From Sodalis praecaptivus (lineage in GTDB: Bacteria; Pseudomonadota; Gammaproteobacteria; Enterobacterales; Enterobacteriaceae): a stretch of 64,000 bases of DNA. Shown in pieces: positions 11,804 through 23,377 of the stretch. A program made the position numbers and the translations under genes. Location of the stretch: contig NZ_CP006569.1 in the NCBI RefSeq assembly GCF_000517425.1, positions 992,001 through 1,056,000 of the forward strand. The letters are read 5' to 3'. The notes beneath the pieces were generated by a model. That model made no database searches. It was not told the DNA's origin and saw nothing but the letters and a program-made list of their open reading frames with translations. Every line of letters starts with the position of its first letter. Position 1 is the first letter of the stretch.

Positions 11804-12826
11804 ATGTCTTCAATTCGACTGGCTGATCTAGCACAGCAGTTGGATGCACAATTGCACGGTGATGGCGAGATCGTCATCACCGGCATTGCCTCCATGGGCA
11901 GCGCGCAAGCGGGCCAGATTACGTTTCTCTCGGACAGCCGCTTTCGTGAAAAACTCTCTTCCTGTCAGGCGTCGGCGGTGGTGCTCACCGAAGACAGTCT
12001 GCCTTTCTGCACCGGCGCCGCGCTGGTGGTTAGTAATCCTTACCTGACTTACGCCCGCATGGCGCAGCTGATGGACACCACGCCGAAGCCTGCCGAGGAT
12101 ATCGGCGCGGGCGCGGTTATTGCGCCTGGCGCGACCCTGGGACAGCGGGTGGCGGTGGGCGCTAACGCCGTGGTGGAATCCGGCGTGGTGCTAGGGGATG
12201 ACGTGATAATCGGCCCTGGCTGTTTTGTCGGCAAGAACACCCGCATTGGCGCCGGCACGCGCTTATGGGCTAACGTCACCGTTTATCACGACATCGTCAT
12301 CGGCGAGCGTTGTCTGATCCAATCCGGCACCGTCATTGGCGCCGATGGTTTCGGCTATGCCAACGATCGCGGCAACTGGATCAAAATTCCGCAGCTGGGC
12401 CGCGTCATTATCGGCGATCGGGTTGAAATCGGCGCCTGCACCACCATCGATCGCGGCGCGCTGGACGATACCACCATCGGCAACGGCGTGATTATCGATA
12501 ATCAGTGCCAGATTGCACATAACGTGGTTATTGGTGACAATACCGCGGTCGCCGGCGGCGTTATTATGGCGGGCAGTCTGACCATCGGGCGCTATTGCAT
12601 GATTGGCGGCGCGAGCGTCATTAATGGTCATATGGCCATTTGCGATAAAGTCACGGTGACCGGCATGGGCATGGTTATGCGCCCAATAACCGAACCCGGC
12701 GTATACTCCTCCGGGATCCCGTTGCAGCCGAATAAAGAGTGGCGTAAAACCGCCGCGTTAGTCATGAATATCAGCGATATGAGCAAGCGGATGAAAGCCA
12801 TCGAGCGAAAATTAGCAAAAAACTAA
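11804..12826 (+). CDS. lpxD: UDP-3-O-(3-hydroxymyristoyl)glucosamine N-acyltransferase
   Basis: Third step of lipid A synthesis, adding the N-linked 3-hydroxyacyl chain from acyl-ACP. It has 340 residues (E. coli 341): an N-terminal uridine-binding domain, a left-handed beta-helix built from hexapeptide repeats (about residues 105-280), and a C-terminal helix. The conserved GADGFGYA and [16 protein letters not shown] regions are seen. It starts three bases after the skp stop, so it is translationally close to its neighbour. Confidence 0.98.
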   Translation: MSSIRLADLAQQLDAQLHGDGEIVITGIASMGSAQAGQITFLSDSRFREKLSSCQASAVVLTEDSLPFCTGAALVVSNPYLTYARMAQLMDTTPKPAEDIGAGAVIAPGATLGQRVAVGANAVVESGVVLGDDVIIGPGCFVGKNTRIGAGTRLWANVTVYHDIVIGERCLIQSGTVIGADGFGYANDRGNWIKIPQLGRVIIGDRVEIGACTTIDRGALDDTTIGNGVIIDNQCQIAHNVVIGDNTAVAGGVIMAGSLTIGRYCMIGGASVINGHMAICDKVTVTGMGMVMRPITEPGVYSSGIPLQPNKEWRKTAALVMNISDMSKRMKAIERKLAKN

Positions 12827-12976
12827 TCGCTCCCGCCCCTTATAGAGGATAATGCGCGTCGAGGCGCCTAAGCCCGGCGAGCCATTATTATATTCGCGGC
12901 CTGCTTGTTTTATCCTGCCGGGATTAAAGCAGGCCGTGTTGTTAATGCCACGTTTTTTAAAGACAGGAAGAGTATT

Positions 12977-13432
12977 TTGACTACTGACACTCATACTCTG
13001 CATATTGAAGAGATATTAGAACTGCTGCCCCACCGGTTTCCGTTTCTGCTGGTGGACCGCGTGCTGGATTTCGAGAAAGGGAAGTTTCTGCGGGCGGTGA
13101 AGAATGTTTCCTTCAATGAACCGTTTTTCCAGGGTCATTTCCCGGGCAAACCGATTTTTCCCGGGGTGTTAATCCTGGAGGCCATGGCTCAGGCGACGGG
13201 CATTCTGGCGTTCAAGAGCGCGGGTAAGCTGGCGCCGGGTGAACTCTATTATTTCGCCGCCATCGATGAAGCGCGTTTTAAGCGTCCGGTGCAGCCGGGC
13301 GATCAGATGATCCTCGAAGTTGAATTCATTAAAGAGCGTCGCGGCGTCGCGCGCTTCAAAGGTGTTGCCAAAGTTGATGGCGAAGTGGCTTGCGAAGCGT
13401 CAATGATGTGCGCCCGTCGCCGGGAGGCCTAA
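12977..13432 (+). CDS. fabZ: 3-hydroxyacyl-[ACP] dehydratase FabZ, TTG start
   Basis: Dehydrates beta-hydroxyacyl-ACP in fatty acid elongation and competes with LpxA for 3-hydroxymyristoyl-ACP. The hot-dog fold signature with catalytic His is in [24 protein letters not shown] at 12977, preceded by AGGAAGAG, starts [20 protein letters not shown] and gives 151 residues, the E. coli length; the frame open from 12905 has no homology upstream. It is four bases from lpxA. Confidence 0.97.
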   Translation: MTTDTHTLHIEEILELLPHRFPFLLVDRVLDFEKGKFLRAVKNVSFNEPFFQGHFPGKPIFPGVLILEAMAQATGILAFKSAGKLAPGELYYFAAIDEARFKRPVQPGDQMILEVEFIKERRGVARFKGVAKVDGEVACEASMMCARRREA

Positions 13433-13436
13433 ATAC

Positions 13437-14225
13437 GTGATTGATCAATCCGCCTTTATACATCCCAGCGCCATCGTGGAAGAGGGCGCTATTATCCATG
13501 CCGGCGCGCATGTCGGCCCGTTCTGCGTTATCGGGCCGCAGGTCGAAATCGGTGCGCGCACGGTGCTGAAGTCCCACGTGGTGGTGACCGGTATTACCCG
13601 CATCGGTGAAGATAACCAGATTTATCCGTTCGCCTCCCTTGGCGACGTCAATCAGGATCTGAAGTATGCCGGGGAGCCAACGCGGGTCGAAATCGGGCAC
13701 CGCAACCGGATTCGGGAAAGCGTGACCATTCATCGTGGCACGATACAAGGCGGAGAAGTGACTCGCGTCGGCAGCGACAATTTGCTGATGGTGAATGCCC
13801 ATGTCGCCCACGACTGCACGGTGGGCGACCGCTGCATCATGGCCAATAATGCCACGCTCGGCGGCCATGTGGCGGTGGACGATTACGCCATTATCGGCGG
13901 CATGACCGCGGTGCATCAGTTCTGTGTCATTGGCGCCCACGTCATGGTCGGCGGCTGTTCCGGCGTTGCCCAGGATGTCCCGCCTTTCGTTATCGCCCAG
14001 GGTAACCACGCCACACCGTTCGGCCTGAACATTGAAGGGCTGAAGCGCCGCGGTTTCGATCGCGCCGCGCTGCACGCGATCCGCGCCGCTTATAAAATTA
14101 TTTACCGCAGCAGCAAAACCCTCGACGAAGCCAAACCGGAGCTAGAAGCGCTGGCGCAGGAGCATCAGGTGGTAAATACCTTCCTGGACTTCCTGTCACG
14201 CTCGCAGCGCGGTATCATCCGCTGA
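13437..14225 (+). CDS. lpxA: UDP-N-acetylglucosamine acyltransferase, GTG start
   Basis: First step of lipid A synthesis: transfers 3-hydroxyacyl from ACP to UDP-GlcNAc. The 262 residues equal E. coli LpxA. It is a hexapeptide-repeat beta-helix with the catalytic His in [11 protein letters not shown] near residue 125, and a helical C-terminal domain starting around [18 protein letters not shown]. It starts with GTG (13437), four bases after fabZ, and is followed after two bases by lpxB. Confidence 0.98.
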   Translation: MIDQSAFIHPSAIVEEGAIIHAGAHVGPFCVIGPQVEIGARTVLKSHVVVTGITRIGEDNQIYPFASLGDVNQDLKYAGEPTRVEIGHRNRIRESVTIHRGTIQGGEVTRVGSDNLLMVNAHVAHDCTVGDRCIMANNATLGGHVAVDDYAIIGGMTAVHQFCVIGAHVMVGGCSGVAQDVPPFVIAQGNHATPFGLNIEGLKRRGFDRAALHAIRAAYKIIYRSSKTLDEAKPELEALAQEHQVVNTFLDFLSRSQRGIIR

Positions 14226-14227
14226 TT

Positions 14228-15376
14228 ATGTCGGCACGTCCCATTACCATCGGTCTGGTAGCCGGAGAGACCTCCGGCGATATTCTCGGCGCCGGTCTGA
14301 TACGCGCCCTGCGCGGCCATCTACCGGAGGCCCGCTTTGTCGGCGTCGCCGGCCCGCGCATGCAGGCGGAAGGAATGGAAGCCTGGTACGACATGGAAGA
14401 ATTGGCGGTAATGGGTATCGTCGAGGTGCTCGAGCGCCTGCCGCGGCTGTTGCGCATCCGCCGCGATCTGACTCGCCGCTTCGCCGCGCTGCGGCCCGAC
14501 GTTTTTGTCGGCATCGACGCGCCGGATTTTACGATTACCTTGGAAGGCCGCCTCAAGCGGCGCGGCATCCGCACTATTCATTACGTTAGCCCTTCCGTTT
14601 GGGCCTGGCGGCAAAAGCGGGTGTTCAAAATCGGCCGCGCCACGGATAATGTGTTGGCTTTCCTGCCGTTTGAAAAGGCGTTTTACGACCGCCACCATGT
14701 CCCCTGCCAGTTCATCGGCCATACGCTGGCGGACGCCATGCTGCTCGACCCGGATAAAGCCGCCGCGCGGCAGGAGCTGGGCATTCCCGCCGCCGCGCGC
14801 TGTCTGGCGCTGCTGCCGGGCAGTCGCCACAGCGAGGTGGCGATGCTGAGCGCGGATTTTCTGCGCGCCGCCGAGAAGGTGAGCCAGCGTTTCCCAGGGC
14901 TGGAGATTGTCGTGCCGTTGGTGAATCCGGCCCGGCGGGCGCAGTTTGAGCACATTTTGGCGGAGGTGGCGCCGGCGTTGTCGGTCAGGCTTCTGGACAA
15001 CCAGGCCCGTCAGGCGATGATTGCCGCTGATGCCGCCCTGTTGGCCTCCGGCACCGCGTCGCTTGAGTGTATGCTGGCCAAGTGCCCCATGGTGGTGGGC
15101 TACCGCATGAAGCCGATGACGTTCGCGCTGGCGCGGCGGCTGGTGAAAACCCCGTGGGTGTCGCTGCCCAATTTGCTGGCCGGGCGTGAGCTGGTCAAGG
15201 AATTATTGCAGGAGGCGTGCCGGCCGGACGCGCTGGCGGCGGCCGTCATCGAGCTGCTCGACGATGATGCCGAGCGCGCGGCGCTGCTGGCCACGTTTCG
15301 CCAATTGCATCAGCAGATTCGCTGCAACGCCGATGAACAGGCGGCGCGCGCGGTGCTGGCGCTGATTAACCGATAA
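14228..15376 (+). CDS. lpxB: Lipid A disaccharide synthase
   Basis: Peripheral membrane glycosyltransferase (GT19) joining UDP-diacylglucosamine and lipid X into the lipid A disaccharide. At 382 residues it equals the E. coli enzyme. The N-terminal [20 protein letters not shown] and the conserved [14 protein letters not shown] are present, with [10 protein letters not shown] in the C-terminal domain. It is tightly coupled to lpxA (two-base gap). Confidence 0.98.
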   Translation: MSARPITIGLVAGETSGDILGAGLIRALRGHLPEARFVGVAGPRMQAEGMEAWYDMEELAVMGIVEVLERLPRLLRIRRDLTRRFAALRPDVFVGIDAPDFTITLEGRLKRRGIRTIHYVSPSVWAWRQKRVFKIGRATDNVLAFLPFEKAFYDRHHVPCQFIGHTLADAMLLDPDKAAARQELGIPAAARCLALLPGSRHSEVAMLSADFLRAAEKVSQRFPGLEIVVPLVNPARRAQFEHILAEVAPALSVRLLDNQARQAMIAADAALLASGTASLECMLAKCPMVVGYRMKPMTFALARRLVKTPWVSLPNLLAGRELVKELLQEACRPDALAAAVIELLDDDAERAALLATFRQLHQQIRCNADEQAARAVLALINR

Positions 15377-15399
15377 TACTCTTGCAGGTAGTGATACGC

Positions 15400-15996
15400 A
15401 TGACGGAACCTTTTATCTATCCTGTGGCGACGCTTATCGCCGGCGTCGACGAAGTCGGGCGCGGGCCTTTGGTGGGTGCGGTGGTGACCGCTGCCGTGAT
15501 CCTGGATCCCGCCCGGCCGGTGGCGGGGCTGGCGGACTCGAAAAAGCTAAGTGAAAAGCGGCGCGAGGCGCTGTATGAGGACATCACCTGCCGCGCGCTG
15601 GCCTGGAGCGTGGGTCGCGCCGAAGCCGATGAAATTGACCAGATCAATATTTTTCAGGCCACGCTGCTGGCGATGCAGCGGGCGGTCGCGGCTCTGGCCG
15701 TCGTGCCGGATTTTGTACTGGTGGACGGCAACCGCTGCCCCCTGCTGCCTATGCCTTCACAGGCGGTAGTGAAAGGCGATAGCCGGGTGGCCGAAATCAG
15801 CGCCGCCTCCATCATTGCCAAAGTGACCCGCGATCGGGAGATGGCCGCGCTGCACCAGCAGTTCCCCGAATATGGTTTCGCCCAGCATAAGGGATATCCC
15901 ACCGCTTTCCATTTGGAAAAGCTGGCGCTGCATGGGGCGACCGTGCATCATCGACGAAGCTTTGCTCCGGTCCGGCGGTTGCTGGAGCCGGCATGA
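15400..15996 (+). CDS. rnhB: Ribonuclease HII
   Basis: Cuts the RNA strand of RNA-DNA hybrids and removes single ribonucleotides from DNA. The signature [19 protein letters not shown] carries the first catalytic Asp and Glu; further acidic residues are in LVDGNRCP and the Lys-rich KGDSRV region. Choosing the ATG at 15400 gives 198 residues, as in E. coli, rather than the in-frame start at 15382. It is followed by dnaE after 58 bases. Confidence 0.96.
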   Translation: MTEPFIYPVATLIAGVDEVGRGPLVGAVVTAAVILDPARPVAGLADSKKLSEKRREALYEDITCRALAWSVGRAEADEIDQINIFQATLLAMQRAVAALAVVPDFVLVDGNRCPLLPMPSQAVVKGDSRVAEISAASIIAKVTRDREMAALHQQFPEYGFAQHKGYPTAFHLEKLALHGATVHHRRSFAPVRRLLEPA

Positions 15997-16054
15997 ACCT
16001 GGCATTGTCGCGCGGCGCGATCGTCGCGCCCACACTTCACATCGGGTAGCATCT

Positions 16055-19000
16055 ATGGCCGAACCACGTTTTATTCACCTGCGCGTACACAGCGACTATT
16101 CCATGATCGATGGGCTGGTCAAAGTCGGACCGTTGGTAAAAAAAGCCGCGGCCCTGCATATGCCGGCGCTGGCCATCACGGATTTCACCAATTTATGCGG
16201 CCTGGTTAAATTTTACGGCAGCGCCCACGGCGCCGGCATCAAACCGATTATCGGCGCGGATTTTTTCGTACAAAGCGAGATGCTGGGCGATGAACTGGCG
16301 GAATTGACCATTCTGGCGGCCAATAATGTGGGCTATCAGCACCTGACCCTGCTGATATCGGACGCCTACAAACGCGGCTACGGCGCCGCCGGGCCGGTCA
16401 TCGATCGCGACTGGCTGATTGAACATAACGAGGGATTGATTCTGCTCTCCGGGGCGCGCAAAGGGGATGTCGGTAAATACTTGATGCGCGGCAATATGCC
16501 CCAGGTGGAACAGTGCCTGGCGTTTTACCAGCGCTATTTCCCCGACCGCTATTATCTGGAACTCATCCGCACCGGCCGGGCGGACGAAGAGAATTACCTG
16601 CACGCCGCGGTGGAGCTGGCGGCGCGTCGAGGCTTACCGGTAGTGGCCACCAACGATGTGCGCTTTACCAGCGCGGATGATTTCGACGCCCACGAGATCC
16701 GGGTGGCGATACACGACGGCTTTACCCTCGATGACGCCAAGCGGCCGCGCAATTATAGCCCGCAGCAGTATATGCGCAGCGAAGAGGAGATGTGCGAGCT
16801 GTTCGCCGATCTGCCGGAAGCGCTGGCCAACAGCGTGGAAATCGCCCGGCGCTGCAACGTCACTATCCGCCTCGGCGAGTATTTCCTGCCGCAGTTTCCG
16901 ACCGGCGAAATGTCCACCGAAGATTATCTGGTCAAATGCGCGCGTGAAGGCCTGGAGGAGCGGTTGGCATTCCTGTTTCCCGATGCCGATAGGCGGCGCG
17001 AGCAGCGCCCGGCCTACGACGAACGTCTGGACATTGAGCTGCAGGTGATAAACCAGATGGGATTCCCGGGATACTTCCTGATAGTGATGGAGTTTATCCA
17101 GTGGTCGAAGGATAACGGCGTACCGGTCGGACCGGGGCGCGGTTCCGGCGCGGGCTCGCTGGTGGCCTATGCGCTGAAAATCACCGATCTTGACCCGCTG
17201 GCGTTCGATTTGCTGTTTGAACGTTTCCTGAACCCGGAACGCGTATCAATGCCGGACTTCGACGTCGACTTCTGCATGGAGAAGCGCGATCTGGTGATAG
17301 ATCACGTGGCCGAGACCTACGGGCGCGACGCGGTTTCGCAAATTATCACCTTCGGTACCATGGCGGCCAAAGCGGTCATCCGCGACGTCGGCCGGGTGCT
17401 GGGCCACCCTTACGGTTTTGTGGATCGCATTTCCAAATTGGTCCCCCCCGATCCCGGTATGACGCTGGAAAAAGCCTTCGTCGCGGAGCCGCAATTGCAG
17501 GCCATCTATGACGCCGACGAAGAGGTCAAAGCGCTGATTGATATGGCGCGCAAGCTCGAAGGTGTCACGCGCAACGCCGGTAAACACGCCGGGGGCGTGG
17601 TGATCGCGCCCACCAAAATTACCGATTTCGCGCCGCTTTATTGCGATGCCGAAGGCAACCATCCCGTTACCCAGTTCGATAAAAACGATGTGGAATATGC
17701 CGGCCTGGTGAAGTTTGACTTCCTCGGCCTGCGTACCTTGACCATCATCAACTGGGCGCTGGAAATGATCAACGCCCGGCGCGCCCGGCAGGGTTTGGCG
17801 CCCATCGATATCGCGGCTATCCCGCTGGAGGATAAGAAAAGCTTCGATATGCTGCAGCGCTCTGAAACCACGGCGGTATTCCAGCTGGAATCGCGCGGCA
17901 TGAAGGATCTGATAAAGCGCCTGCAGCCCGACTGTTTCGAGGATATGATCGCGCTGGTGGCGCTGTTCCGGCCCGGTCCGCTGCAATCGGGCATGGTGGA
18001 CAACTTTATCGACCGTAAGCACGGCCGCGAAGCCATCTCCTATCCCGATATCGAGTGGCAACATGCCTCGCTGCAACCGGTGCTGGAGCCGACTTACGGC
18101 ATCATCCTTTACCAGGAACAGGTGATGCAGATAGCCCAGGTGCTGGCGGGCTATACCCTGGGCGGCGCGGATATGCTGCGCCGCGCGATGGGGAAAAAGA
18201 AGCCGGAGGAGATGGCCAAACAGCGCTCGGTATTCAAAGCCGGAGCGGAAAGTATCGGCGTCGACGGCGAACTGTCGATGAAGATCTTCGATCTGGTGGA
18301 AAAATTCGCCGGCTACGGCTTTAACAAATCCCACTCCGCCGCTTATGCGCTGGTGTCGTATCAGACGCTGTGGTTGAAAGCCCACTATCCCGCCGAGTTC
18401 ATGGCGGCGGTAATGACCGCCGACATGGATAACACCGAAAAGGTTGTGGGGCTGGTGGACGAATGTCTGCGTATGGGCCTGAAGGTCCTGCCGCCGGATA
18501 TCAATAGCGGCCAGTACCATTTTCACGTCAACGAAGAGGGCGAGATAGTCTACGGCATCGGCGCCATTAAAGGCGTGGGGGAAGGCCCTATTGAAGCCAT
18601 TATCGAGGCGCGCAATCAGGACGGCCATTTCCGTGAGCTGTTTGATTTGTGCGCGCGCACCGATATCAAAAAGCTCAATCGTCGCGTGCTGGAAAAGCTG
18701 ATAATGTCCGGCGCTTTCGACCGCCTGGGGCCGCACCGCGCCGCGCTGATGAATTCTCTCGGCGACGCGCTCAAGGCCGCCGATCAGCATGCCAAAGCCG
18801 AGGCCATTGGTCAGGGCGATATGTTCGGCGTGCTGGCAGAGGAGCCGGAAGCGGTGGAAGCCTCCTACAGTACCGTGGCGCCATGGCCGGAGCAGGTGGT
18901 GCTGGACGGCGAGCGGGAAACGCTTGGCCTGTACCTGACCGGGCATCCCATCACCCAATATCTGCGCGAGATTGAACGCTATGCCGGCGGGGTGCGCCTG

Positions 19001-19537
19001 AAGGATATGCACCCCACCGATCGCGGCAAAATGGTGACCGCGGTGGGGCTGGTGCTCTCCGCGCGGGTGATGGTCACCAAGCGGGGCAACCGGATCGGCG
19101 TTTGTACGTTAGACGATCGTTCCGGCCGGCTGGACGTGATGCTGTTCACGGATGCACTGGAAAAATACCAGCATTTACTGGAAAAAGACCGTATCCTTAT
19201 CGCTCAGGGACAGGTCAGCTTTGATGATTTCAACGGCGGGCTTAAGATGACCGCCCGTGAATTGATGGATATTAGCGAAGCACGTGAAAAATATGCGCGC
19301 GGGCTTGCTATCTCGCTGACCGACAGGCAAATTGATGACCAGCTATTAAACCGTCTCCGTTTATCGTTGGAACCGCATCGATCGGGGACGATTCCAGTGC
19401 ATCTTTATTATCAACGGCAAGATGCGCGCGCGCGGCTGCGCTTTGGGGCAACCTGGCGGGTGACGCCGACCGACCGTTTACTGAATGACTTGCGAACACT
19501 TGTGGGAAATGAACAGGTGGAACTGGAATTTGACTAA
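16055..19537 (+). CDS. dnaE: DNA polymerase III alpha subunit
   Basis: Catalytic subunit of the replicative polymerase, type C family. The start at ATG 16055 ([17 protein letters not shown]) gives exactly 1160 residues, the E. coli length; the frame is open upstream within rnhB but without homology. An N-terminal PHP domain (about 1-270) is followed by the palm with catalytic aspartates in [14 protein letters not shown] near residue 400, the helix-hairpin-helix region, an OB fold, and a C-terminal tau-binding domain. It precedes accA by 12 bases. Confidence 0.99.
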   Translation: MAEPRFIHLRVHSDYSMIDGLVKVGPLVKKAAALHMPALAITDFTNLCGLVKFYGSAHGAGIKPIIGADFFVQSEMLGDELAELTILAANNVGYQHLTLLISDAYKRGYGAAGPVIDRDWLIEHNEGLILLSGARKGDVGKYLMRGNMPQVEQCLAFYQRYFPDRYYLELIRTGRADEENYLHAAVELAARRGLPVVATNDVRFTSADDFDAHEIRVAIHDGFTLDDAKRPRNYSPQQYMRSEEEMCELFADLPEALANSVEIARRCNVTIRLGEYFLPQFPTGEMSTEDYLVKCAREGLEERLAFLFPDADRRREQRPAYDERLDIELQVINQMGFPGYFLIVMEFIQWSKDNGVPVGPGRGSGAGSLVAYALKITDLDPLAFDLLFERFLNPERVSMPDFDVDFCMEKRDLVIDHVAETYGRDAVSQIITFGTMAAKAVIRDVGRVLGHPYGFVDRISKLVPPDPGMTLEKAFVAEPQLQAIYDADEEVKALIDMARKLEGVTRNAGKHAGGVVIAPTKITDFAPLYCDAEGNHPVTQFDKNDVEYAGLVKFDFLGLRTLTIINWALEMINARRARQGLAPIDIAAIPLEDKKSFDMLQRSETTAVFQLESRGMKDLIKRLQPDCFEDMIALVALFRPGPLQSGMVDNFIDRKHGREAISYPDIEWQHASLQPVLEPTYGIILYQEQVMQIAQVLAGYTLGGADMLRRAMGKKKPEEMAKQRSVFKAGAESIGVDGELSMKIFDLVEKFAGYGFNKSHSAAYALVSYQTLWLKAHYPAEFMAAVMTADMDNTEKVVGLVDECLRMGLKVLPPDINSGQYHFHVNEEGEIVYGIGAIKGVGEGPIEAIIEARNQDGHFRELFDLCARTDIKKLNRRVLEKLIMSGAFDRLGPHRAALMNSLGDALKAADQHAKAEAIGQGDMFGVLAEEPEAVEASYSTVAPWPEQVVLDGERETLGLYLTGHPITQYLREIERYAGGVRLKDMHPTDRGKMVTAVGLVLSARVMVTKRGNRIGVCTLDDRSGRLDVMLFTDALEKYQHLLEKDRILIAQGQVSFDDFNGGLKMTARELMDISEAREKYARGLAISLTDRQIDDQLLNRLRLSLEPHRSGTIPVHLYYQRQDARARLRFGATWRVTPTDRLLNDLRTLVGNEQVELEFD

Positions 19538-19549
19538 TATAGGAATACT

Positions 19550-20509
19550 ATGAGTCTGAATTTTCTTGATTTTGAACAGCCGATTGCAGAGCTGGAAGCG
19601 AAAATTGACTCGCTGACCGCAGTCAGCCGTCAAGACGAAAAATTAGATATTAATCTGGATGAAGAGGTGCAGCGCCTGCGTGAAAAAAGCGTGGAGCTGA
19701 CGCGGAAAATTTTCTCCGATCTGGGTGCGTGGCAAATCGCCCAGCTGGCGCGACATCCCATGCGTCCCTATACGCTGGATTATGTGCGGCATATCTTCAC
19801 CGATTTTGACGAATTGGCGGGCGATCGCGCCTATGCCGATGATAAAGCCATCGTCGGCGGCATCGCGCGTTTGGATTCGCGGCCGGTGATGATCATCGGC
19901 CACCAGAAAGGGCGGGAAACGAAAGAGAAGATCCGCCGCAACTTCGGGATGCCGGCGCCGGAAGGTTACCGCAAGGCGCTGCGGCTGATGGAGATGGCGG
20001 ATCGGTTCAATCTGCCGCTGCTTACCTTCATCGATACGCCGGGCGCCTACCCGGGTGTCGGCGCCGAAGAGCGCGGCCAATCCGAGGCTATCGCAAAAAA
20101 CCTGCGCGAAATGTCGGGCCTGCGGGTGCCGGTGATCTGCACCGTAATAGGCGAGGGCGGCTCCGGCGGCGCGCTGGCGATTGGCGTCGGCGATAAGGTC
20201 AACATGTTGCAGTACAGCACCTATTCGGTGATCTCCCCGGAAGGCTGTGCCTCTATTTTGTGGAAAAGCGCGGACAAAGCGCCCATCGCCGCCGAAGCGA
20301 TGGGCATTATCGCCTCGCGCCTAAAAGAGCTGGAGCTTATCGACAGCATCGTGCCGGAGCCGCTGGGCGGCGCCCACCGCGATGTGCCGACCATTGCCGC
20401 CGCGCTGAAAACGCAACTGCTGGACGATTTGGCCGAGCTTGACGGTCTCAACGAGGAAGAGTTGCTCAACCGCCGTTATCACCGCCTGATGAACTATGGC
20501 TATTGCTGA
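19550..20509 (+). CDS. accA: Acetyl-CoA carboxylase carboxyltransferase subunit alpha
   Basis: Forms with AccD the carboxyltransferase that makes malonyl-CoA, the first committed step of fatty acid synthesis. The 319 residues equal E. coli AccA. It begins [20 protein letters not shown], and the crotonase-like core with [18 protein letters not shown] and [15 protein letters not shown] is intact. It is the last gene of the rseP-to-accA cluster and is followed by a strong terminator. Confidence 0.99.
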   Translation: MSLNFLDFEQPIAELEAKIDSLTAVSRQDEKLDINLDEEVQRLREKSVELTRKIFSDLGAWQIAQLARHPMRPYTLDYVRHIFTDFDELAGDRAYADDKAIVGGIARLDSRPVMIIGHQKGRETKEKIRRNFGMPAPEGYRKALRLMEMADRFNLPLLTFIDTPGAYPGVGAEERGQSEAIAKNLREMSGLRVPVICTVIGEGGSGGALAIGVGDKVNMLQYSTYSVISPEGCASILWKSADKAPIAAEAMGIIASRLKELELIDSIVPEPLGGAHRDVPTIAAALKTQLLDDLAELDGLNEEELLNRRYHRLMNYGYC

Positions 20510-20565
20510 GTGACCGACGCCGGACGCCGGCGCTCGAGGTGCCCGGGCCGGACCGGCGATGTCTC

Positions 20566-20602
20566 ACACCCCGCATGTTCGCGCCTGCGGGGTGTTTTTT
20601 TT
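20566..20602 (+). terminator. Strong intrinsic terminator after accA
   Basis: A perfect 10-bp stem, ACACCCCGCA (20566-20575) with TGCGGGGTGT (20586-20595), is followed by eight T. It closes the long lpx-dnaE-accA unit. Confidence 0.93.
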
Positions 20603-20705
20603 CGGCCGGCGATGTGCTTTGGCCGCGCCCGGCCAGCCGCAATGCCGGCTATGCTTAACGTTCGGCCGAGATAACTGAGCGAAGGACTTACGAAGGATGC
20701 GTTGA

Positions 20706-22838
20706 ATGAACATCATTGCAATACTTTTGCCGGAACCGGTATTTTACAAAGCCGAACCGGTACGGGAGCTGGCACAGGCGCTGACCGATCAGGGCTATCA
20801 CATTGTCTATCCCAGCGGCAGCCAGGATTTATTAACCTTACTTGAGCAGAATCCGCGCATTGCAGGCATTATTTTCGACTGGGAACAGTACGGCATGGAT
20901 CTCTGCCTGGCCATTAACGAGATTAACGAGTATCTGCCGCTGTATGCGTTTATCAGCACCCATTCGGTGCTTGACGTCAGCGCCAATGAGATGCGCATGG
21001 CGCTCTATTTTTTTGAATATGGCTTAAACGCCGTCGCCGATATTAGCCAGCGTATCCGGCAATATACCGCTGAATATATTGATGCCATCATGCCGCCTTT
21101 GACCAAGGCGCTGTTCCATTATGTGGAAGAGGGGAAATATACTTTTTGCACGCCGGGCCATATGGCCGGTACCGCCTATCAGAAGAGCCCGGTGGGCAGC
21201 CTGTTCTATGACTTCTTCGGCGGCAATACGCTAAAGGCGGACGTGTCGATTTCGGTGACCGAACTGGGATCGCTGTTGGACCATACCGGCCCCCACCTGG
21301 AGGCGGAGGAGTATATCGCCCGCACTTTCGGCGCCGAGCAGAGTTATATGGTCACCAACGGGACCTCCACCTCCAACAAAATCGTCGGTATGTACGCCAG
21401 CCCCGCCGGCAGTACGGTGCTCATTGACCGCAACTGCCATAAGTCGCTGGCTCACCTGCTGATGATGAGCGATGTGGTGCCGATATACCTGACGCCGAGC
21501 CGCAACGCCTACGGCATTCTGGGGGGAATTCCGCAGCGGCAGTTCAGCCGCGCGAGCATCGCACAGAAGGTGGCGGCGACCCCGCAGGCCAGTTGGCCTG
21601 TGCATGCGGTAATTACCAATTCCACTTATGATGGTCTGCTGTATAACACGCAGTACATTAAACAGACGCTGGCGGTGCCGTCGATCCATTTTGACTCCGC
21701 CTGGGTGCCCTACACCAATTTCCATCCTATCTATCGCGGCAAAAGCGGCATGAGCGGAGAGCGAACCCCCGACAAAGTCATCTTCGAGACGCAATCGACG
21801 CACAAATTGCTGGCGGCCTTTTCACAGGCGTCAGTTATCCATATTAAGGGTGATTATGATGAACGCACCTTTAACGAAGCGTACATGATGCACACCACCA
21901 CCTCGCCCCATTACGGCATCGTGGCATCCATTGAGATGGCGGCGGCGATGGTGCGCGGCAAACCGGGGCGCCGCCTGATTCAACGCTCCATTGAGCGGGC
22001 GCTGCATTTTCGTAAAGAGGTTTACCGTTTACGTCAGGAGTCGGAGGGCTGGTTTTTCGATATCTGGCAGCCTGAGATCATTGAAGACGCCGTCTGCTGG
22101 CCGGTGGAGCCGGGCGCGCCGTGGCACGGGTTTCGCGATGCCGACGCCGACCATATGTACCTCGATCCCATCAAGGTCACCATCCTGACGCCGGGAATGG
22201 ACGAGACCGGAGAGATGGCGTCGGAGGGGATTCCGGCTTCGCTGGTGGCCAAGTTCCTCGATGAGCGCGGCGTGGTGGTGGAGAAAACCGGTCCTTATAA
22301 TCTGCTGTTTTTGTTTAGTATTGGTATTGATAAAACCAAGGCGATGAGCCTATTGCGCGGGTTGACCGAGTTTAAGCGCGCCTACGATCTTAATCTGCGC
22401 GTGCGCAATATGTTGCCGGACCTGTACGCGGAAGATCCTGATTTCTACCGCCACATGCGTATTCAGGACTTGGCGCAGGGTATCCACGGGTTGATCCGCC
22501 AGCATCATCTGCCGCAACTGATGCTCAATGCTTTCGCGGTGCTTCCCGAGATGAAAATGACGCCTTACGCCGCGTTCCAGCAGCAGGTGCGCGGTAACGT
22601 AGAAACCGTTGAGCTGTCGCAAATGGTTGGCCGCATTTCCGCCAACATGCTGTTGCCGTACCCGCCGGGGGTACCGGTGGTGATGCCCGGCGAGATGATC
22701 ACCGAAGGCAGCCGCGCGGTGCTGGATTTCCTATTGATGCTGTGCTCAATCGGTCAACATTATCCGGGCTTTGAAACCGACATTCACGGCGCTGAACTGA
22801 CCGATGATGGCCGCTATTGGGTAAGGGTCCTGAAATAA
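20706..22838 (+). CDS. ldcC: Lysine decarboxylase, constitutive type
   Basis: PLP-dependent fold-type I decarboxylase converting lysine to cadaverine, of use in acid tolerance and polyamine supply. Its 710 residues (LdcC of E. coli has 713) cover an N-terminal receiver-like wing domain (about 1-130), the PLP domain and a C-terminal domain. The PLP lysine is Lys367 in FETQSTHKLLAAF, the same number as in E. coli. Position between accA and yaeR is that of ldcC, not cadA. It stands alone between a terminator and a 149-base gap. Confidence 0.97.
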   Translation: MNIIAILLPEPVFYKAEPVRELAQALTDQGYHIVYPSGSQDLLTLLEQNPRIAGIIFDWEQYGMDLCLAINEINEYLPLYAFISTHSVLDVSANEMRMALYFFEYGLNAVADISQRIRQYTAEYIDAIMPPLTKALFHYVEEGKYTFCTPGHMAGTAYQKSPVGSLFYDFFGGNTLKADVSISVTELGSLLDHTGPHLEAEEYIARTFGAEQSYMVTNGTSTSNKIVGMYASPAGSTVLIDRNCHKSLAHLLMMSDVVPIYLTPSRNAYGILGGIPQRQFSRASIAQKVAATPQASWPVHAVITNSTYDGLLYNTQYIKQTLAVPSIHFDSAWVPYTNFHPIYRGKSGMSGERTPDKVIFETQSTHKLLAAFSQASVIHIKGDYDERTFNEAYMMHTTTSPHYGIVASIEMAAAMVRGKPGRRLIQRSIERALHFRKEVYRLRQESEGWFFDIWQPEIIEDAVCWPVEPGAPWHGFRDADADHMYLDPIKVTILTPGMDETGEMASEGIPASLVAKFLDERGVVVEKTGPYNLLFLFSIGIDKTKAMSLLRGLTEFKRAYDLNLRVRNMLPDLYAEDPDFYRHMRIQDLAQGIHGLIRQHHLPQLMLNAFAVLPEMKMTPYAAFQQQVRGNVETVELSQMVGRISANMLLPYPPGVPVVMPGEMITEGSRAVLDFLLMLCSIGQHYPGFETDIHGAELTDDGRYWVRVLK

Positions 22839-22987
22839 AGCGCCACCCGGCGGACGGCATGGGCGTACCCGCCCTGTACGAGCCGTAGGAAAATTGGTAC
22901 AAAGGCGGGGGACGCCGGGCGCGGGCGAAACGGCGGCGGCCGAGTTGCCGCCGGCGGGGCACAGAATGAGGACGGGGATCTTGAAAC

Positions 22988-23377
22988 ATGATTAGCCTAC
23001 AACGGATGCACCATATCGCCATCATCGCCAGCGATTATGCGCGCAGTAAACATTTTTACTGCCAGGTGCTGGGCTTTACGCTTATCGGCGAACATTACCG
23101 CGCCGAACGGGACTCTTGGAAAGGGGATCTGGCGCTGCAAGGGGAGTATCTGATTGAGCTGTTCTCCTTTCCCGGCGCGCCGGGGCGGCTCAGCCGGCCG
23201 GAAGCCCAGGGGTTGCGCCATTTAGCCTTCAGCGTCGCCGACATCGATGGGGCGATTGCCAGCCTAGAGGCCGACGGCGTGGCCTGCGAGCCGGTGCGGG
23301 TTGATGCGCTCACCGGCAAGAAATTCACATTTTTTACCGATCCCGATCGGTTACCGCTGGAGCTGTATGAAGCCTGA
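22988..23377 (+). CDS. yaeR: VOC (glyoxalase/dioxygenase-fold) family protein YaeR
   Basis: A 129-residue single-domain vicinal-oxygen-chelate protein, the same length as E. coli YaeR. The start MISLQRMHHIAIIASDYARS and end DPDRLPLELYEA contain the usual first His and last Glu metal ligands of the fold. The biochemical substrate is not established in this family to my knowledge. Its last 11 bases overlap the start of tilS, so the two are probably translationally coupled. Confidence 0.93.
   Translation: MISLQRMHHIAIIASDYARSKHFYCQVLGFTLIGEHYRAERDSWKGDLALQGEYLIELFSFPGAPGRLSRPEAQGLRHLAFSVADIDGAIASLEADGVACEPVRVDALTGKKFTFFTDPDRLPLELYEA

Noticed and set aside
15872..16054. Longer N-terminus of dnaE inside rnhB
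   Set aside because: No homology; the ATG at 16055 gives exactly 1160 residues.
17246..19012. 588-codon open frame on the - strand opposite dnaE
   Set aside because: It is a composition-driven shadow of a highly conserved gene in GC-rich DNA; no recognisable domain, and His/Gln-rich composition typical of antisense frames.
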